From Oscillospiraceae bacterium (GTDB lineage Bacteria; Bacillota; Clostridia; Oscillospirales; CAG-272), in NCBI GenBank assembly GCA_015064505.1, contig SVSB01000016.1, positions 1-52,823 of the forward strand: a DNA stretch of 52,823 nucleotides, in the 5' to 3' direction. The notes beneath the pieces were generated by a model. The model searched no databases and was not told the origin of the DNA. It was given only the letters and a program-made list of their open reading frames with translations. The translations under genes and the position numbers were made by a program. Positions 1-7,238 of the stretch are shown piece by piece; the stretch's first letter is position 1; the number at the start of each line of letters is the position of its first letter.

Positions 1-130
1 ATGAGAGAATTGAAGACTTGTCGTAAAACGCCCTCTCACCCGCTATCGCGGGAGCTCTCCCAAAGGGAGAGCCTTAAGACGCGCGCCACTTTAGGGGTAT
101 GGGCTTTACCCTGTGCCGGCGTTGCTTGCA
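1..130. repeat. Repeat-like intergenic DNA with nested palindromes
   Basis: Non-coding DNA at the left edge. It contains the palindrome CTCTCCCAAAGGGAGAG, a second dyad CCGC-TAT-CGCGG just before it, and CGTTGC-TTG-CAACG slightly downstream. Dense short dyads of this kind resemble interspersed MITE-like repeats of gut Clostridia genomes. That resemblance is from memory; no second copy of this exact element is seen in the window. Confidence 0.4.
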
Positions 131-197
131 ACGCTGTAATACAAAGGCGAAACTGGCGATAAAACAGAACGATAAATAAGAATTTGTAGGTGAAAAA

Positions 198-725
198 ATG
201 AATGTCAGATTGATTAAATTATCAAAAGAATACTATACTCAATTATCTGAGATGATTGATGAATGGAAATTAGACCATGAAGTAAATCAAGGCAATCGTT
301 CTCCGTGGGCAATCTTCAAGAACGATTATCATGATTTTGATTATTATTTAGAAAATTTAGAAACCAATGAGCCTGAAGATGGAAAAGTACCCAACTCTGT
401 TTACTTTTTGTTGGATGTTGAAAGAGATATTTTGCTGGGTGCTGTGAATATCAGACATCGCTTAAATAATCACTTGTTACAATTTGGTGGGCATATTGGA
501 GATGGTGTTAGACCAAGTGAAAGAAGAAAAGGCTATGCTACTGAAATGATTCGTTTGTCTTTAATTGAATGTAAGAAATTAGGGATTAACAGAGTGTTGA
601 TGGTTTGTGATAAAACAAATGTAGGTTCAGCAAAGAGTATTATCAAAAACGGTGGAGTTTTAGAGAATGAGGTCGTAGACGATAACGGAAAAACACAACA
701 GCGATATTGGATTGACGTGGTTTAA
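198..725 (+). CDS. GNAT-family N-acetyltransferase
   Basis: The 175-residue product looks like a small GCN5-related acetyltransferase that moves an acetyl group from acetyl-CoA to an unknown amine. The acetyl-CoA loop is recognisable around residues 103-117 (GVRPSERRKGYATEM, an RxxGxA-type pyrophosphate-binding turn). It is followed by a helix and a strand ending in CDKTNVGSAKSIIKNGG, the usual C-terminal GNAT segment in which an Asn/Ser-containing turn precedes the last helix. The start has an AGGTGA ribosome binding site 5 nt upstream. The gene is alone on the plus strand between palindrome-rich DNA and a terminator hairpin. It is clearly more AT-rich than the genes to its right, which suggests recent acquisition. 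The substrate cannot be told from sequence. Confidence 0.85.
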   Translation: MNVRLIKLSKEYYTQLSEMIDEWKLDHEVNQGNRSPWAIFKNDYHDFDYYLENLETNEPEDGKVPNSVYFLLDVERDILLGAVNIRHRLNNHLLQFGGHIGDGVRPSERRKGYATEMIRLSLIECKKLGINRVLMVCDKTNVGSAKSIIKNGGVLENEVVDDNGKTQQRYWIDVV

Positions 726-749
726 CAAATTCCAACTTATCGAATAGCA

Positions 750-783
750 AACGCCGACAGATCTAAAGAAATCTGTCGGCGTT
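750..783 (+). terminator. Terminator of the GNAT gene
   Basis: A perfect 13-bp stem (AACGCCGACAGAT, 750-762, with its complement at 771-783) closes an 8-nt loop 25 bp after the stop codon. The 3' side is only moderately T-rich (CATTATATG), so it may act weakly. It could also serve the minus-strand gene ending at 882. Confidence 0.7.
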
Positions 784-881
784 CATTATATGTTTACTGT
801 GGAGTAATTCTGCGCAATATGAGAAAATGATTCGTGATTTCTCCGCTAAGAATATCGCCCTTTCTCTTGCAAGGTATTTTT

Positions 882-1403
882 TTACGCTTTTTTATAGAGT
901 TTTTTCATCAGCGCGGAAAGAGGCAGTACGAGAGTTCCCGCCGCAAGATTGCCTGCTGTATGAAGAACGTCAAAGCCAATACCCGTTGCTATCCAGGCAA
1001 GCATCTGCCGAAAATCATATCCGAACATAATTGCCTGGGCGGGTGCGTACAGCACTCCGAAGGCAAGGCCGTGAAGTCCGCAGATAAGGGGATACAGCAC
1101 GCAGGCGATCTTTGGGGATATATTCTCGGGGATCAGCATTGTAATTCCCCAAAGCACCGTCCAGATATAAATATACGGTACCCACCACGGGGAAAAACCC
1201 GCGTACACGCCGTTTAGCATTACGTAAATATAAATGGGGATAAGGGCGCGCTTGCGGAATACCACCGTATATACCATCGTTAACATCCCGAGCAGGTGGA
1301 TGTTTGGCAGTACCTCCAGAAGCAGCTTTGACACGAACATAAGGGTGCCAAGCATACTGAACAGGGCAAGATCCCTTACCCTGCGCCTTGACTTACTTCG
1401 CAT
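882..1403 (-). CDS. ECF transporter S component, probably for cobalamin
   Basis: A hydrophobic protein of about 173 residues with 5-6 predicted membrane helices and a basic N-terminus. This is the size and layout of substrate-binding S components of energy-coupling factor transporters, which dock onto a shared EcfT/EcfA module encoded elsewhere. It overlaps the upstream DUF4430 lipoprotein gene by 11 bp, so the two are probably translationally coupled, and the pair lies behind a cobalamin riboswitch. Vitamin B12 or a corrinoid precursor is therefore the likely substrate, as for CbrT-type S components. I chose ATG 1403; a TTG two codons earlier (1409) is possible. No ATPase or T component is present here. 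The substrate call rests on the riboswitch, not on a substrate motif. Confidence 0.75.
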   Translation of the reverse strand: MRSKSRRRVRDLALFSMLGTLMFVSKLLLEVLPNIHLLGMLTMVYTVVFRKRALIPIYIYVMLNGVYAGFSPWWVPYIYIWTVLWGITMLIPENISPKIACVLYPLICGLHGLAFGVLYAPAQAIMFGYDFRQMLAWIATGIGFDVLHTAGNLAAGTLVLPLSALMKKLYKKA

Positions 1404-1824
1404 ACTCAAAGCGATATACAGCGTCCTCTTTTATCTCCGTCATATCGGCGCCCGTCATAGCGTACTCGCCGTTTATATAAAACGCCCAATAGCTCTGATC
1501 CACGTCGAAATCCGCGGTAATGCCGTTTACCTGCTTGATATAAAGGCCGTACTGACCCTCATCCCCGGCGATAATGCCGTGCTCTATGAGAGCGGCGCCC
1601 ACGGTATCCTTATCCGTATGCACCGTGAAGGTCACCTTTTTGTCCTCTACCGCCACCTCGCAAACAAGGGTCTTTGCACCCTTACCAAGCTCCGTGTCCT
1701 TAAGGTAGGTTGCGTCCGCCCAAAGGCCCTCCGCGTCTATCTGCTTTGCGCCGCAGGAAACGAAGCAAAGGATAAGCACCAGTGAAATTACCGCAATAAA
1801 CGCTCTGTTGATAGTTTTTTTCAT
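1393..1824 (-). CDS. DUF4430 (transcobalamin-like) lipoprotein
   Basis: The protein starts with a lipoprotein signal peptide (MKKTINRAFIAVISLVLIL, then a CFVSC lipobox), so it should be anchored outside the membrane. The rest, about 120 residues, matches the DUF4430/transcobalamin C-terminal-like pattern: a VEDKKVTFTVHTDKDTVGAA segment followed by YGLYIKQVNG and a Y/W-rich SYWAFYINGEYA motif. Such domains occur beside corrinoid uptake genes. The ATG at 1824 has AGGAGA 8-9 nt upstream; an in-frame ATG at 1848 lies before the Shine-Dalgarno site and is not used. A riboswitch and intrinsic terminator lie directly upstream, so expression should fall when cobalamin is abundant. It probably captures a corrinoid for the downstream S component. 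Confidence 0.8.
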   Translation of the reverse strand: MKKTINRAFIAVISLVLILCFVSCGAKQIDAEGLWADATYLKDTELGKGAKTLVCEVAVEDKKVTFTVHTDKDTVGAALIEHGIIAGDEGQYGLYIKQVNGITADFDVDQSYWAFYINGEYAMTGADMTEIKEDAVYRFEYAK

Positions 1825-1862
1825 TTTCAATTCTCCTTTTATTTTCAAAAGGATAAATAAAA

Positions 1863-1903
1863 GTACCCTTCATACACAACCCAAAGGGCCGCGCAAAGGG
1901 TAC
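1863..1903 (-). terminator. Riboswitch expression platform: intrinsic terminator
   Basis: On the minus strand GTACCCTTT (from 1903) pairs with AAGGGTAC (ending at 1863), followed directly by TTTTATTTAT. It lies between the cobalamin aptamer and the DUF4430 start codon, the usual place for a ligand-dependent attenuator. A separate GC-rich hairpin with arms near AAGCGGAG/CTCCGCTT lies just upstream (about 1935-1960) and may be part of the switching region. Confidence 0.7.
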
Positions 1904-1984
1904 GTCTGTGTTGCCCGCATCCTGCCATACGGACAAAGCGGAGCTTTCCTCCGCTTGCACAGTCCCCCCTATTTGCCCAAGGGA

Positions 1985-2137
1985 CTTTTACGTGCGCAGA
2001 CCGATAAGCATTCCGACTTGACTTGTTAAGAGTTACGGTAATGGCTGTTGCCGCGGATTTGCACCGCGATTTCCTTATCCCCGAACGGCATTTTGCCGCC
2101 CGACAACGGTAAACCGATGATCTGCGTTATTCTTTTG
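1985..2137 (-). ncRNA. Cobalamin riboswitch
   Basis: The minus strand carries AAGGAAATCGCGGTGCAAAT followed by CCGCGGC and, further on, CCATTACCGTAA. This corresponds to the conserved core of B12 aptamers (GGTGCAAATCCGC, then the CCACTGTAA-type element). The later AAGTCGGAATGCTTATCGGT fits the closing AGTCAGGA-type segment. It precedes a corrinoid-associated lipoprotein and an ECF S component. The boundaries are approximate; the 5' end is set by the promoter at 2145-2173. Confidence 0.85.
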
Positions 2138-2144
2138 TTTTTTT

Positions 2145-2173
2145 AGTATAGCACCCCCGTGGGTGAAAAGCAA
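2145..2173 (-). promoter_or_regulatory. Promoter of the cobalamin-uptake operon
   Basis: TTGCTT (2173-2168), a 17-bp spacer and TATACT (2150-2145) on the minus strand, predicting a start near 2138, directly before the riboswitch aptamer. The -10 is strong and the -35 moderate. Confidence 0.65.
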
Positions 2174-2210
2174 GCTATATGCCGAAACTTCCGCAAAAAA
2201 AGGAAAATAC

Positions 2211-2870
2211 TCAAAGGCGCCAATCTATGCCGCCCTCCAGAAGATCGCTTGCCTTTGAAAAATGTCTGCAGCCGAAAAATCCGTTATAAGCCGACAGAGG
2301 CGAAGGATGTGCCGCCGTGAGGATATGGTGAGCGGGGTTTGTAATAAGCTCTGCCTTTTTCTTTGCAAAGCCGCCCCACAGAAGGAACACTATGGGCTCT
2401 TCTCTCTCGTTTAGCAGCTCTATTATCCTGTCCGTAAATATCTCCCAGCCCTTTCCGCGGTGGCTTGCGGCGGCACCGCCTCTGACGGTAAGCACCGCGT
2501 TGAGCATCAGCACGCCGTGCTTTGCCCAAGGGGTGAGATCGCCCGTATGGGGCACGGGATACCCAAGATCCGCAGAATACTCCTTGAAGATATTAACAAG
2601 GCTGGGAGGAGGGGGCACGCCCTCCTTTACGGAAAAGGAAAGTCCGTGTGCCTGGTTTTCCCCGTGGTAGGGATCCTGCCCGATTATGACCGCCCTGACC
2701 GCGTGATAATCCGTAAGGCGCAGGGCGTTGAATATATCGTTCATCTTGGGATAAACGGGAAAGGCGGGATTTGCGTATTCTGCCTTTAAAAATTCCCGCA
2801 AGCGGAGATAATATTCCTTTTGAAATTCTTCCTTCAAAAGCCCGTCCCAGGAGTTACCCAGATTTACCAT
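2211..2870 (-). CDS. ung: Uracil-DNA glycosylase, family 1
   Basis: This 219-residue protein removes uracil from DNA, the first step of base excision repair. The family-1 signatures are intact: the water-activating loop GQDPYHG (D at about residue 65), the FSV/VPPPPSL region, LLLNA-like GVLMLNAVLTV, and the uracil/leucine loop AAHPSPLSA. The length is normal for bacterial Ung. The start has GCGAGG 6-7 nt upstream. It appears to be monocistronic, sitting between the hairpin-rich region after alaS and the riboswitch promoter. Function is confident. Confidence 0.97.
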   Translation of the reverse strand: MVNLGNSWDGLLKEEFQKEYYLRLREFLKAEYANPAFPVYPKMNDIFNALRLTDYHAVRAVIIGQDPYHGENQAHGLSFSVKEGVPPPPSLVNIFKEYSADLGYPVPHTGDLTPWAKHGVLMLNAVLTVRGGAAASHRGKGWEIFTDRIIELLNEREEPIVFLLWGGFAKKKAELITNPAHHILTAAHPSPLSAYNGFFGCRHFSKASDLLEGGIDWRL

Positions 2871-2892
2871 AATAACCTCGCAATAATTTAGG

Positions 2893-2923
2893 GGGTGTAA
2901 AGAAATGCAGTTTCTTTACACCC
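2893..2923. repeat. Perfect 13-bp stem-loop upstream of ung
   Basis: GGGTGTAAAGAAA (2893-2905) pairs exactly with TTTCTTTACACCC (2911-2923) around a 5-nt loop. Neither side has a real T-tract, so it is not a typical intrinsic terminator. It lies 23 bp before the ung start on the minus strand and could form in the leader RNA. Confidence 0.6.
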
Positions 2924-2961
2924 TCTTAAGCAGCCAAGGGGATAGGAAAAAACGGTTGGAA

Positions 2962-3018
2962 TGGGCAAACATCCACACGATAGGCGTATATTATACGTCG
3001 AGTGTGGATTTTGTCCCA
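2962..3018. repeat. Long imperfect hairpin between alaS and ung
   Basis: Nested arms: TGGGCAAA/TTTGTCCCA, ATCCACAC (2971-2978)/GTGTGGAT (3002-3009) and CGTATA (2985-2990)/TATACG (2992-2997). Together they form an almost continuous stem about 25 bp long. No T-tract follows. It could be a mobile palindromic repeat or a structured RNA element. Confidence 0.55.
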
Positions 3019-3039
3019 GAGTAAAAAAGAGAATTTTAC

Positions 3040-3065
3040 AGAAAAACTCATTCTTGAGTTTTTCT
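3040..3065 (-). terminator. Probable terminator of alaS
   Basis: AGAAAAACTCA (3040-3050) and TGAGTTTTTCT (3055-3065) form an 11-bp stem with a 4-nt loop about 100 bp after the alaS stop codon. The minus-strand 3' flank is A/T-rich, with a TTTTTT run about 12 nt further on. Confidence 0.55.
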
Positions 3066-3165
3066 TACCTTAGTTTAATCTTTTTAAAGCATTGAAGCTT
3101 TCGTGTTTTCAATGTTTTTTTCTCTTTTTTACGGTCCGGCCTTTTTTTACATCCCCTATCGGTAT

Positions 3166-5793
3166 TTATTTAAGCATTCCCGCAAGGATGTTTTCTGCCT
3201 CGGCAAGAGCTTCCTTTATCTTGGAAAGATCCTTACCGCCGGACATTGCGGAATCGGGGCGTCCGCCGCCGTTACCGCCGCAGATAACGCTTACCTGCTT
3301 GCAGAGATTGCCTGCGTGAGCGCCTGCCTTTACGGCATCGGGGCCGCAAGCGGCGGCAAAGTTCAGCTTGCCCTCGGAAACTGCGGCAAAGAGCGCAACG
3401 CAATCGGGATGCTCTGCCTTTATCTTATCGCACAGTGCGCGTGCGGCGTTGGGCTTCATATCCAGCTCTGCGGCAATAAGGTATACGGAGCCGATCTGCT
3501 TTTTGCTTCCGAGAATGCCGTCAAGCTTTGCGGCAGAAAGCTTCTCGTTGGCGGAATCAAGCTCACGCTTTACTTCCTTAACCTCAGCCTGGAGAGCGTT
3601 TATGCGGCGAACCAGATCGTTTACGGAGGTTGCCTTAAGCTCCTTTGCGGCGCTTGCAAGTATATCGTCCTTTGCCTTAAGCTCTGCAAGGATGCCAAGA
3701 CCCGTGGTGCCCTCGATACGGCGCACGCCTGCGGCAACGGAGGACTCGGAAACTACCTTAAAGAGTCCAGCCTTTGCGGTATTGTCAAGGTGAGTACCGC
3801 CGCAAAGCTCGGTGGAGAAATCTCCTGCCTTTACCATGCGAACGGTGCTGCCGTACTTCTCTCCGAAGAGAGCCATAGCTCCCGATTTCTTGGCGGTTTC
3901 GATATCCGTTTCAGTGGTGATAACCGCCTCACCGCGGAGGATCTCGCCGTTTACAAGCTCTTCGATAGCCTTAAGCTCCTCGGGGGTAACGGCGGCAAAA
4001 TGGGTAAAGTCAAAGCGAACGCGGTCCGCATCCACGTAGGAGCCTGCCTGCTCAACGTGAGTGCCCAGCACGCGGCGAAGAGCCGCCTGAAGCAGATGGC
4101 AGGTGGTGTGGTTACGGGCAATAGCGGCACGGCGGTCTGCGTCTATCTCTGCGGTGAGAGCATCGCCCACCGTGAGAGTGCCGGAAATTGCGCGGCAAAG
4201 ATGGAGATATACGCCGTCGGTCTTCTTGGTGTCAAGAACCTCTGCCTCAAAGCCGTTATTATACAGCTTGCCGGTGTCACCAACCTGACCGCCGCCCTCT
4301 CCGTAGAAGGGGGTGGTATCAAGCACTACGGTGAACTCGCCGTCGTTTACCATATCAAGCTTATCGTCGCCGGCAATAATGCAAAGCACCTTTGCATCAG
4401 CCTTGGTTGCGGTATAGCCGCAGAACTCGGTCTTGGGAAGCTCCGCAAGATAGGTCTTGGAGCTTTCGGACCAGCCGCCGATGTTGGCGCGTGCGGCACG
4501 GGCGCGGTTGCGCTGCTCGTTCATAAGGGCGGTGAAGCCCTCCTCGTCTACGTCAAGACCCGCATCAGCCGCGATCTCGCGGGTGATGTCGATGGGGAAG
4601 CCGAAGGCATCGTGAAGCTCAAATACGCCTGCGGCGGGAAGAGCGGTACCGTTCTGTGCCTTGGTCTCCGCAATGAGCTTGTTAAGGATGGAGAGTCCGG
4701 AATCTATCTTCGCGTTGAAGCGCTCCTCCTCCATGGAGATGACCTTCTTGATGTACTCGCGGCGCTCCTCAAGCTCGGGGTAAGCGCCTGCGTTCTGGTC
4801 GATCATAACGTCGCAAAGATCCGCAAGGAAAGCGCGGTCTATGCCAAGGAGACGTCCGTGACGTGCGGCACGGCGGAGAATACGGCGCAGTACGTAGCCT
4901 CTGCCCTCGTTGGAGGGAAGGATACCGTCGCTTATCATAAAGGACGCGCCGCGGATGTGGTCGGTGACCACGCGGATGGAGATATCGTTCTTATCGTTAT
5001 CGCCGTACTTCTTGCCCGCATACTCACAAACGGTATCAAGGATCTTTCTGACGGTGTCAACCTCAAAGAGGTTGTCTACGCCCTGCAGTACGCAGGCAAG
5101 ACGCTCAAGACCCATACCGGTATCAATATTCTTCTGTACAAGGTCGGTATAATTGCCGTTGCCATCGTTGTTGAACTGGGAGAACACGTTGTTCCAGATC
5201 TCCATAAAGCGGTCGCAATCACAGCCGGGCTTGCAATCGGGCTTGCCGCAGCCGTACTTGATGCCGCGGTCAAAATAGATCTCGGAGCAGGGGCCGCAGG
5301 GGCCGGAGCCGTGCTCCCAGAAGTTATCCTCGCGTCCCATACGGATAACTCTCTCCGCAGGCACGCCGACGATCTTGGTCCAGATCTCGAAGGCTTCCTC
5401 GTCGTTCTCAAAAATGGAGGGATAAAGAAGCTCTGCGGGGATCTCCATCCATTCGGTAAGGAACTCCCACGCCCACTGAATAGCCTCTACCTTGAAGTAA
5501 TCGCCAAAGGAGAAGTTACCCAGCATCTCAAAGAAGGTGCCGTGGCGGGCGGTGATACCAACGCGGTCAATATCGGGAGTGCGGATGCACTTCTGGCAGG
5601 TGGTAACACGGCGGCGGGGAGGCTCCTCCTCACCCGTGAAGAACTTCTTCATGGGCGCCATACCGGAGTTTATCAGCAGAAGGCTGTTATCGTTGTGGGG
5701 TACCAGCGAATAGCTGGGAAGGCGCAGGTGGTTCTTGGATTCAAAAAAGGAAAGGTACTTTTCACGCACCTCGTTAAGTGACATCCATCTCAT
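3166..5793 (-). CDS. alaS: Alanyl-tRNA synthetase
   Basis: This 875-residue enzyme charges tRNA-Ala. The order is canonical. A class II catalytic core lies at about 1-250 (motif 1 region SYSLVPHNDNSLLLINSGMAP; motif 2 RVTTCQKCIRTPDID; GNFSFGDYFK). The tRNA-recognition helical domain follows. The editing domain at about 550-700 carries the zinc/catalytic HTTCHLL and CGGTHLDNT motifs. The C-Ala domain closes the protein (GGNGGGRPDSAMSGG near the C-terminus). The length is normal for bacterial AlaRS. ATG 5793 has AAAGGAAG about 9 nt upstream; an ATG three codons later is a less likely alternative. A membrane protein gene lies 46 bp upstream on the same strand. Confidence 0.98.
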   Translation of the reverse strand: MRWMSLNEVREKYLSFFESKNHLRLPSYSLVPHNDNSLLLINSGMAPMKKFFTGEEEPPRRRVTTCQKCIRTPDIDRVGITARHGTFFEMLGNFSFGDYFKVEAIQWAWEFLTEWMEIPAELLYPSIFENDEEAFEIWTKIVGVPAERVIRMGREDNFWEHGSGPCGPCSEIYFDRGIKYGCGKPDCKPGCDCDRFMEIWNNVFSQFNNDGNGNYTDLVQKNIDTGMGLERLACVLQGVDNLFEVDTVRKILDTVCEYAGKKYGDNDKNDISIRVVTDHIRGASFMISDGILPSNEGRGYVLRRILRRAARHGRLLGIDRAFLADLCDVMIDQNAGAYPELEERREYIKKVISMEEERFNAKIDSGLSILNKLIAETKAQNGTALPAAGVFELHDAFGFPIDITREIAADAGLDVDEEGFTALMNEQRNRARAARANIGGWSESSKTYLAELPKTEFCGYTATKADAKVLCIIAGDDKLDMVNDGEFTVVLDTTPFYGEGGGQVGDTGKLYNNGFEAEVLDTKKTDGVYLHLCRAISGTLTVGDALTAEIDADRRAAIARNHTTCHLLQAALRRVLGTHVEQAGSYVDADRVRFDFTHFAAVTPEELKAIEELVNGEILRGEAVITTETDIETAKKSGAMALFGEKYGSTVRMVKAGDFSTELCGGTHLDNTAKAGLFKVVSESSVAAGVRRIEGTTGLGILAELKAKDDILASAAKELKATSVNDLVRRINALQAEVKEVKRELDSANEKLSAAKLDGILGSKKQIGSVYLIAAELDMKPNAARALCDKIKAEHPDCVALFAAVSEGKLNFAAACGPDAVKAGAHAGNLCKQVSVICGGNGGGRPDSAMSGGKDLSKIKEALAEAENILAGMLK

Positions 5794-5839
5794 AGTTAAA
5801 TACTTCCTTTATATAGCCGCATTGCGGCAAAATTCCTTA

Positions 5840-6262
5840 TTATCTTCTTTTTCTCGTTTTTGGCTTGTTTCGGGAGAAGATGCCCGAAAAAAGCACCGAC
5901 GCAAGCATAAAAGCCGCGTAAAGCGTGACGCACATGGGACTGACACCGCCGCCCGCCACGGCAATGATAAGCATTAAGATAACGCAGCAGGCAGAAGCGC
6001 ACAAAGCGCAAAGAAATGCCGAATCACGGCAAAAAAGCGCGGAAAACAGACCGCAGCCGAGCGCAGTAAGTCCGTACGCCGTGTAGGCGGCATAATCCAC
6101 GTAGGCGGCAGGGTCTGCGGTTGAGTAAATGACCGCACTGCATATAAGCACGGCAACGCATCCGAACAGAGCGGTGGAAAGAACCGCAAAAGCCACGCGC
6201 ATAAGCATATCTGCCCAAACGGGCAGCTCACTGCCCCGCTTTTTCATTTTCGTCATAGCCAT
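5840..6262 (-). CDS. TIGR04086-type four-helix membrane protein
   Basis: A 140-residue protein with four predicted membrane helices separated by short loops and a basic C-terminus (SRNKPKTRKRR). Size, topology and position beside yajC fit the TIGR04086 family of Firmicutes membrane proteins, whose function is unknown. The start is either ATG 6262 or ATG 6256; GGAG lies 7 nt before the second, which may be the true start. It probably shares transcription with alaS downstream. Confidence 0.65.
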   Translation of the reverse strand: MAMTKMKKRGSELPVWADMLMRVAFAVLSTALFGCVAVLICSAVIYSTADPAAYVDYAAYTAYGLTALGCGLFSALFCRDSAFLCALCASACCVILMLIIAVAGGGVSPMCVTLYAAFMLASVLFSGIFSRNKPKTRKRR

Positions 6263-6304
6263 CTCCGAATATATTTTTGTTCATTATATTCGGAAAAGGA
6301 AACA

Positions 6305-6545
6305 AAAATTCCGTTTATGAGCAGGGCAATCTGTGGCATCCGTCATTTGCGGACGTGCATAGAGTTTTCAGAGGGTAGTCAGCCGCAGTTTGCGGACGTG
6401 CAATGCACGCCCCTACGGGTACACGGACTCCAACGGTAGTCAGCCGCCGAAAATTGTTTCGTAGGCGAGGAAAGGAGTTACGCTTGGATGACGGCGTATT
6501 TTCATACGCCGAAGTCAAGCCTGTCGCACATTCCGAAGCATACGG
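6305..6545. repeat. Repeat-rich intergenic spacer
   Basis: The 290-bp gap between the TIGR04086-type gene and yajC has no convincing gene. It contains two copies of TTTGCGGACGTGCA, two copies of GTAGTCAGCCGC, a GTGCAATGCAC palindrome, and a hairpin GGCGTAT-TTTC-ATACGCC (6493-6510). The composition suggests decayed copies of an interspersed repeat. Confidence 0.5.
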
Positions 6546-6552
6546 AAGAATT

Positions 6553-6897
6553 TTAAGATTGGGCATCCTCTGATTTAACATCTACGTTACGCACTGCCGA
6601 CTTGAGTATGCGGATACGAGTCTTATCCTTGCCGGTTTCGATCATGCAGGTTTCTTCCTTGATGCTGATGATCTTGCCGATGATGCCGCCGATGGTGGTG
6701 ATCTCATCGCCCACCTGCAGGGAGTTGCGCATCTGGGCGGCTTCCTTCTCCTGCTTTTTCTGAGGACGGATAACGATGAAGTACATGGCAACAAACATAA
6801 GCACGAGCATAATAATGGTGCTCATTCCGCCCATTGCGCCCATACTTGCGGTATCGGTTGCCGCGCCTGCGGCTTCGTCAAGAAAATATGAAAACAT
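6553..6897 (-). CDS. yajC: Preprotein translocase subunit YajC
   Basis: A 114-residue single-pass membrane protein that associates with SecDF and the SecYEG translocon. It has the YajC layout: a short N-terminus, one helix (STIIMLVLMFVAMYFIVIRP, about residues 26-45), then the hallmark RPQKKQEKE and the cytoplasmic segment LQVGDEITTIGGIIGKI. The start at 6897 is fixed by AGGAGG 7 nt upstream. A longer in-frame extension to 7038 lacks a ribosome binding site and is rejected. No secD/secF is visible nearby. Confidence 0.95.
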   Translation of the reverse strand: MFSYFLDEAAGAATDTASMGAMGGMSTIIMLVLMFVAMYFIVIRPQKKQEKEAAQMRNSLQVGDEITTIGGIIGKIISIKEETCMIETGKDKTRIRILKSAVRNVDVKSEDAQS

Positions 6898-7071
6898 TTT
6901 TAAACCTCCTGAGGGCATATTTTTACTTATACATTCATACATTATAATATATATCCCCTTCTTTTTCAAGGGTTTTGGCAAATTTCCTCCCCCGACTGCG
7001 CCGTTAATGCCAAAAACGGCAGTGCTGATTTTGTGCAATATGTAGAAACGTCGGTTTTTGTCGAAAACTTG

Positions 7072-7100
7072 TTTACTTGCGGAGATAATAGTGATAGAAT
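7072..7100 (+). promoter_or_regulatory. Promoter of the nucleobase permease gene
   Basis: TTTACT (7072-7077), a 17-bp spacer and TAGAAT (7095-7100) on the plus strand, giving a predicted leader of about 130 nt before ATG 7239. The leader contains small dyads (CGGTGGCACCG; CCCG-TTTTG-CGGG followed by AATTTTTT at about 7160-7177) that might attenuate. No known riboswitch or PyrR motif is recognised in the 341-bp gap. Confidence 0.6.
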
Positions 7101-7238
7101 ATGGGGGAATAAATCTTCGGTGGCACCGTGTTGCTTGCAGGATTTTCCCATATCTACCCGTTTTGCGGGAATTTTTTGCTGTCTTGGCGCGGTTGCGGCA
7201 GGACTTTTTTCTTGTGTTGCCGAAAAACAGGAGGAAGT

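Noticed and set aside
827..1785. Plus-strand frames at 827-1030, 834-1217 and 1234-1785
   Set aside because: They overlap the riboswitch-controlled minus-strand pair, which has ribosome binding sites, a signal peptide and membrane helices; the plus frames have none of these.
3103..5781. 892-codon open frame on the plus strand across alaS
   Set aside because: It lies antisense to a complete alanyl-tRNA synthetase with all motifs. The frame is open because of alaS codon bias, its translation is low in complexity (Gly/Ala/Val/Leu-rich), and it has no recognisable domain.
7113..7180. T-box-like element (GGTGGCACCG) upstream of the permease
   Set aside because: The motif resembles TGGTACCGCG only loosely. 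The leader from the promoter is too short for the specifier and stem I regions, and the downstream gene is not an aminoacylation or amino-acid gene.
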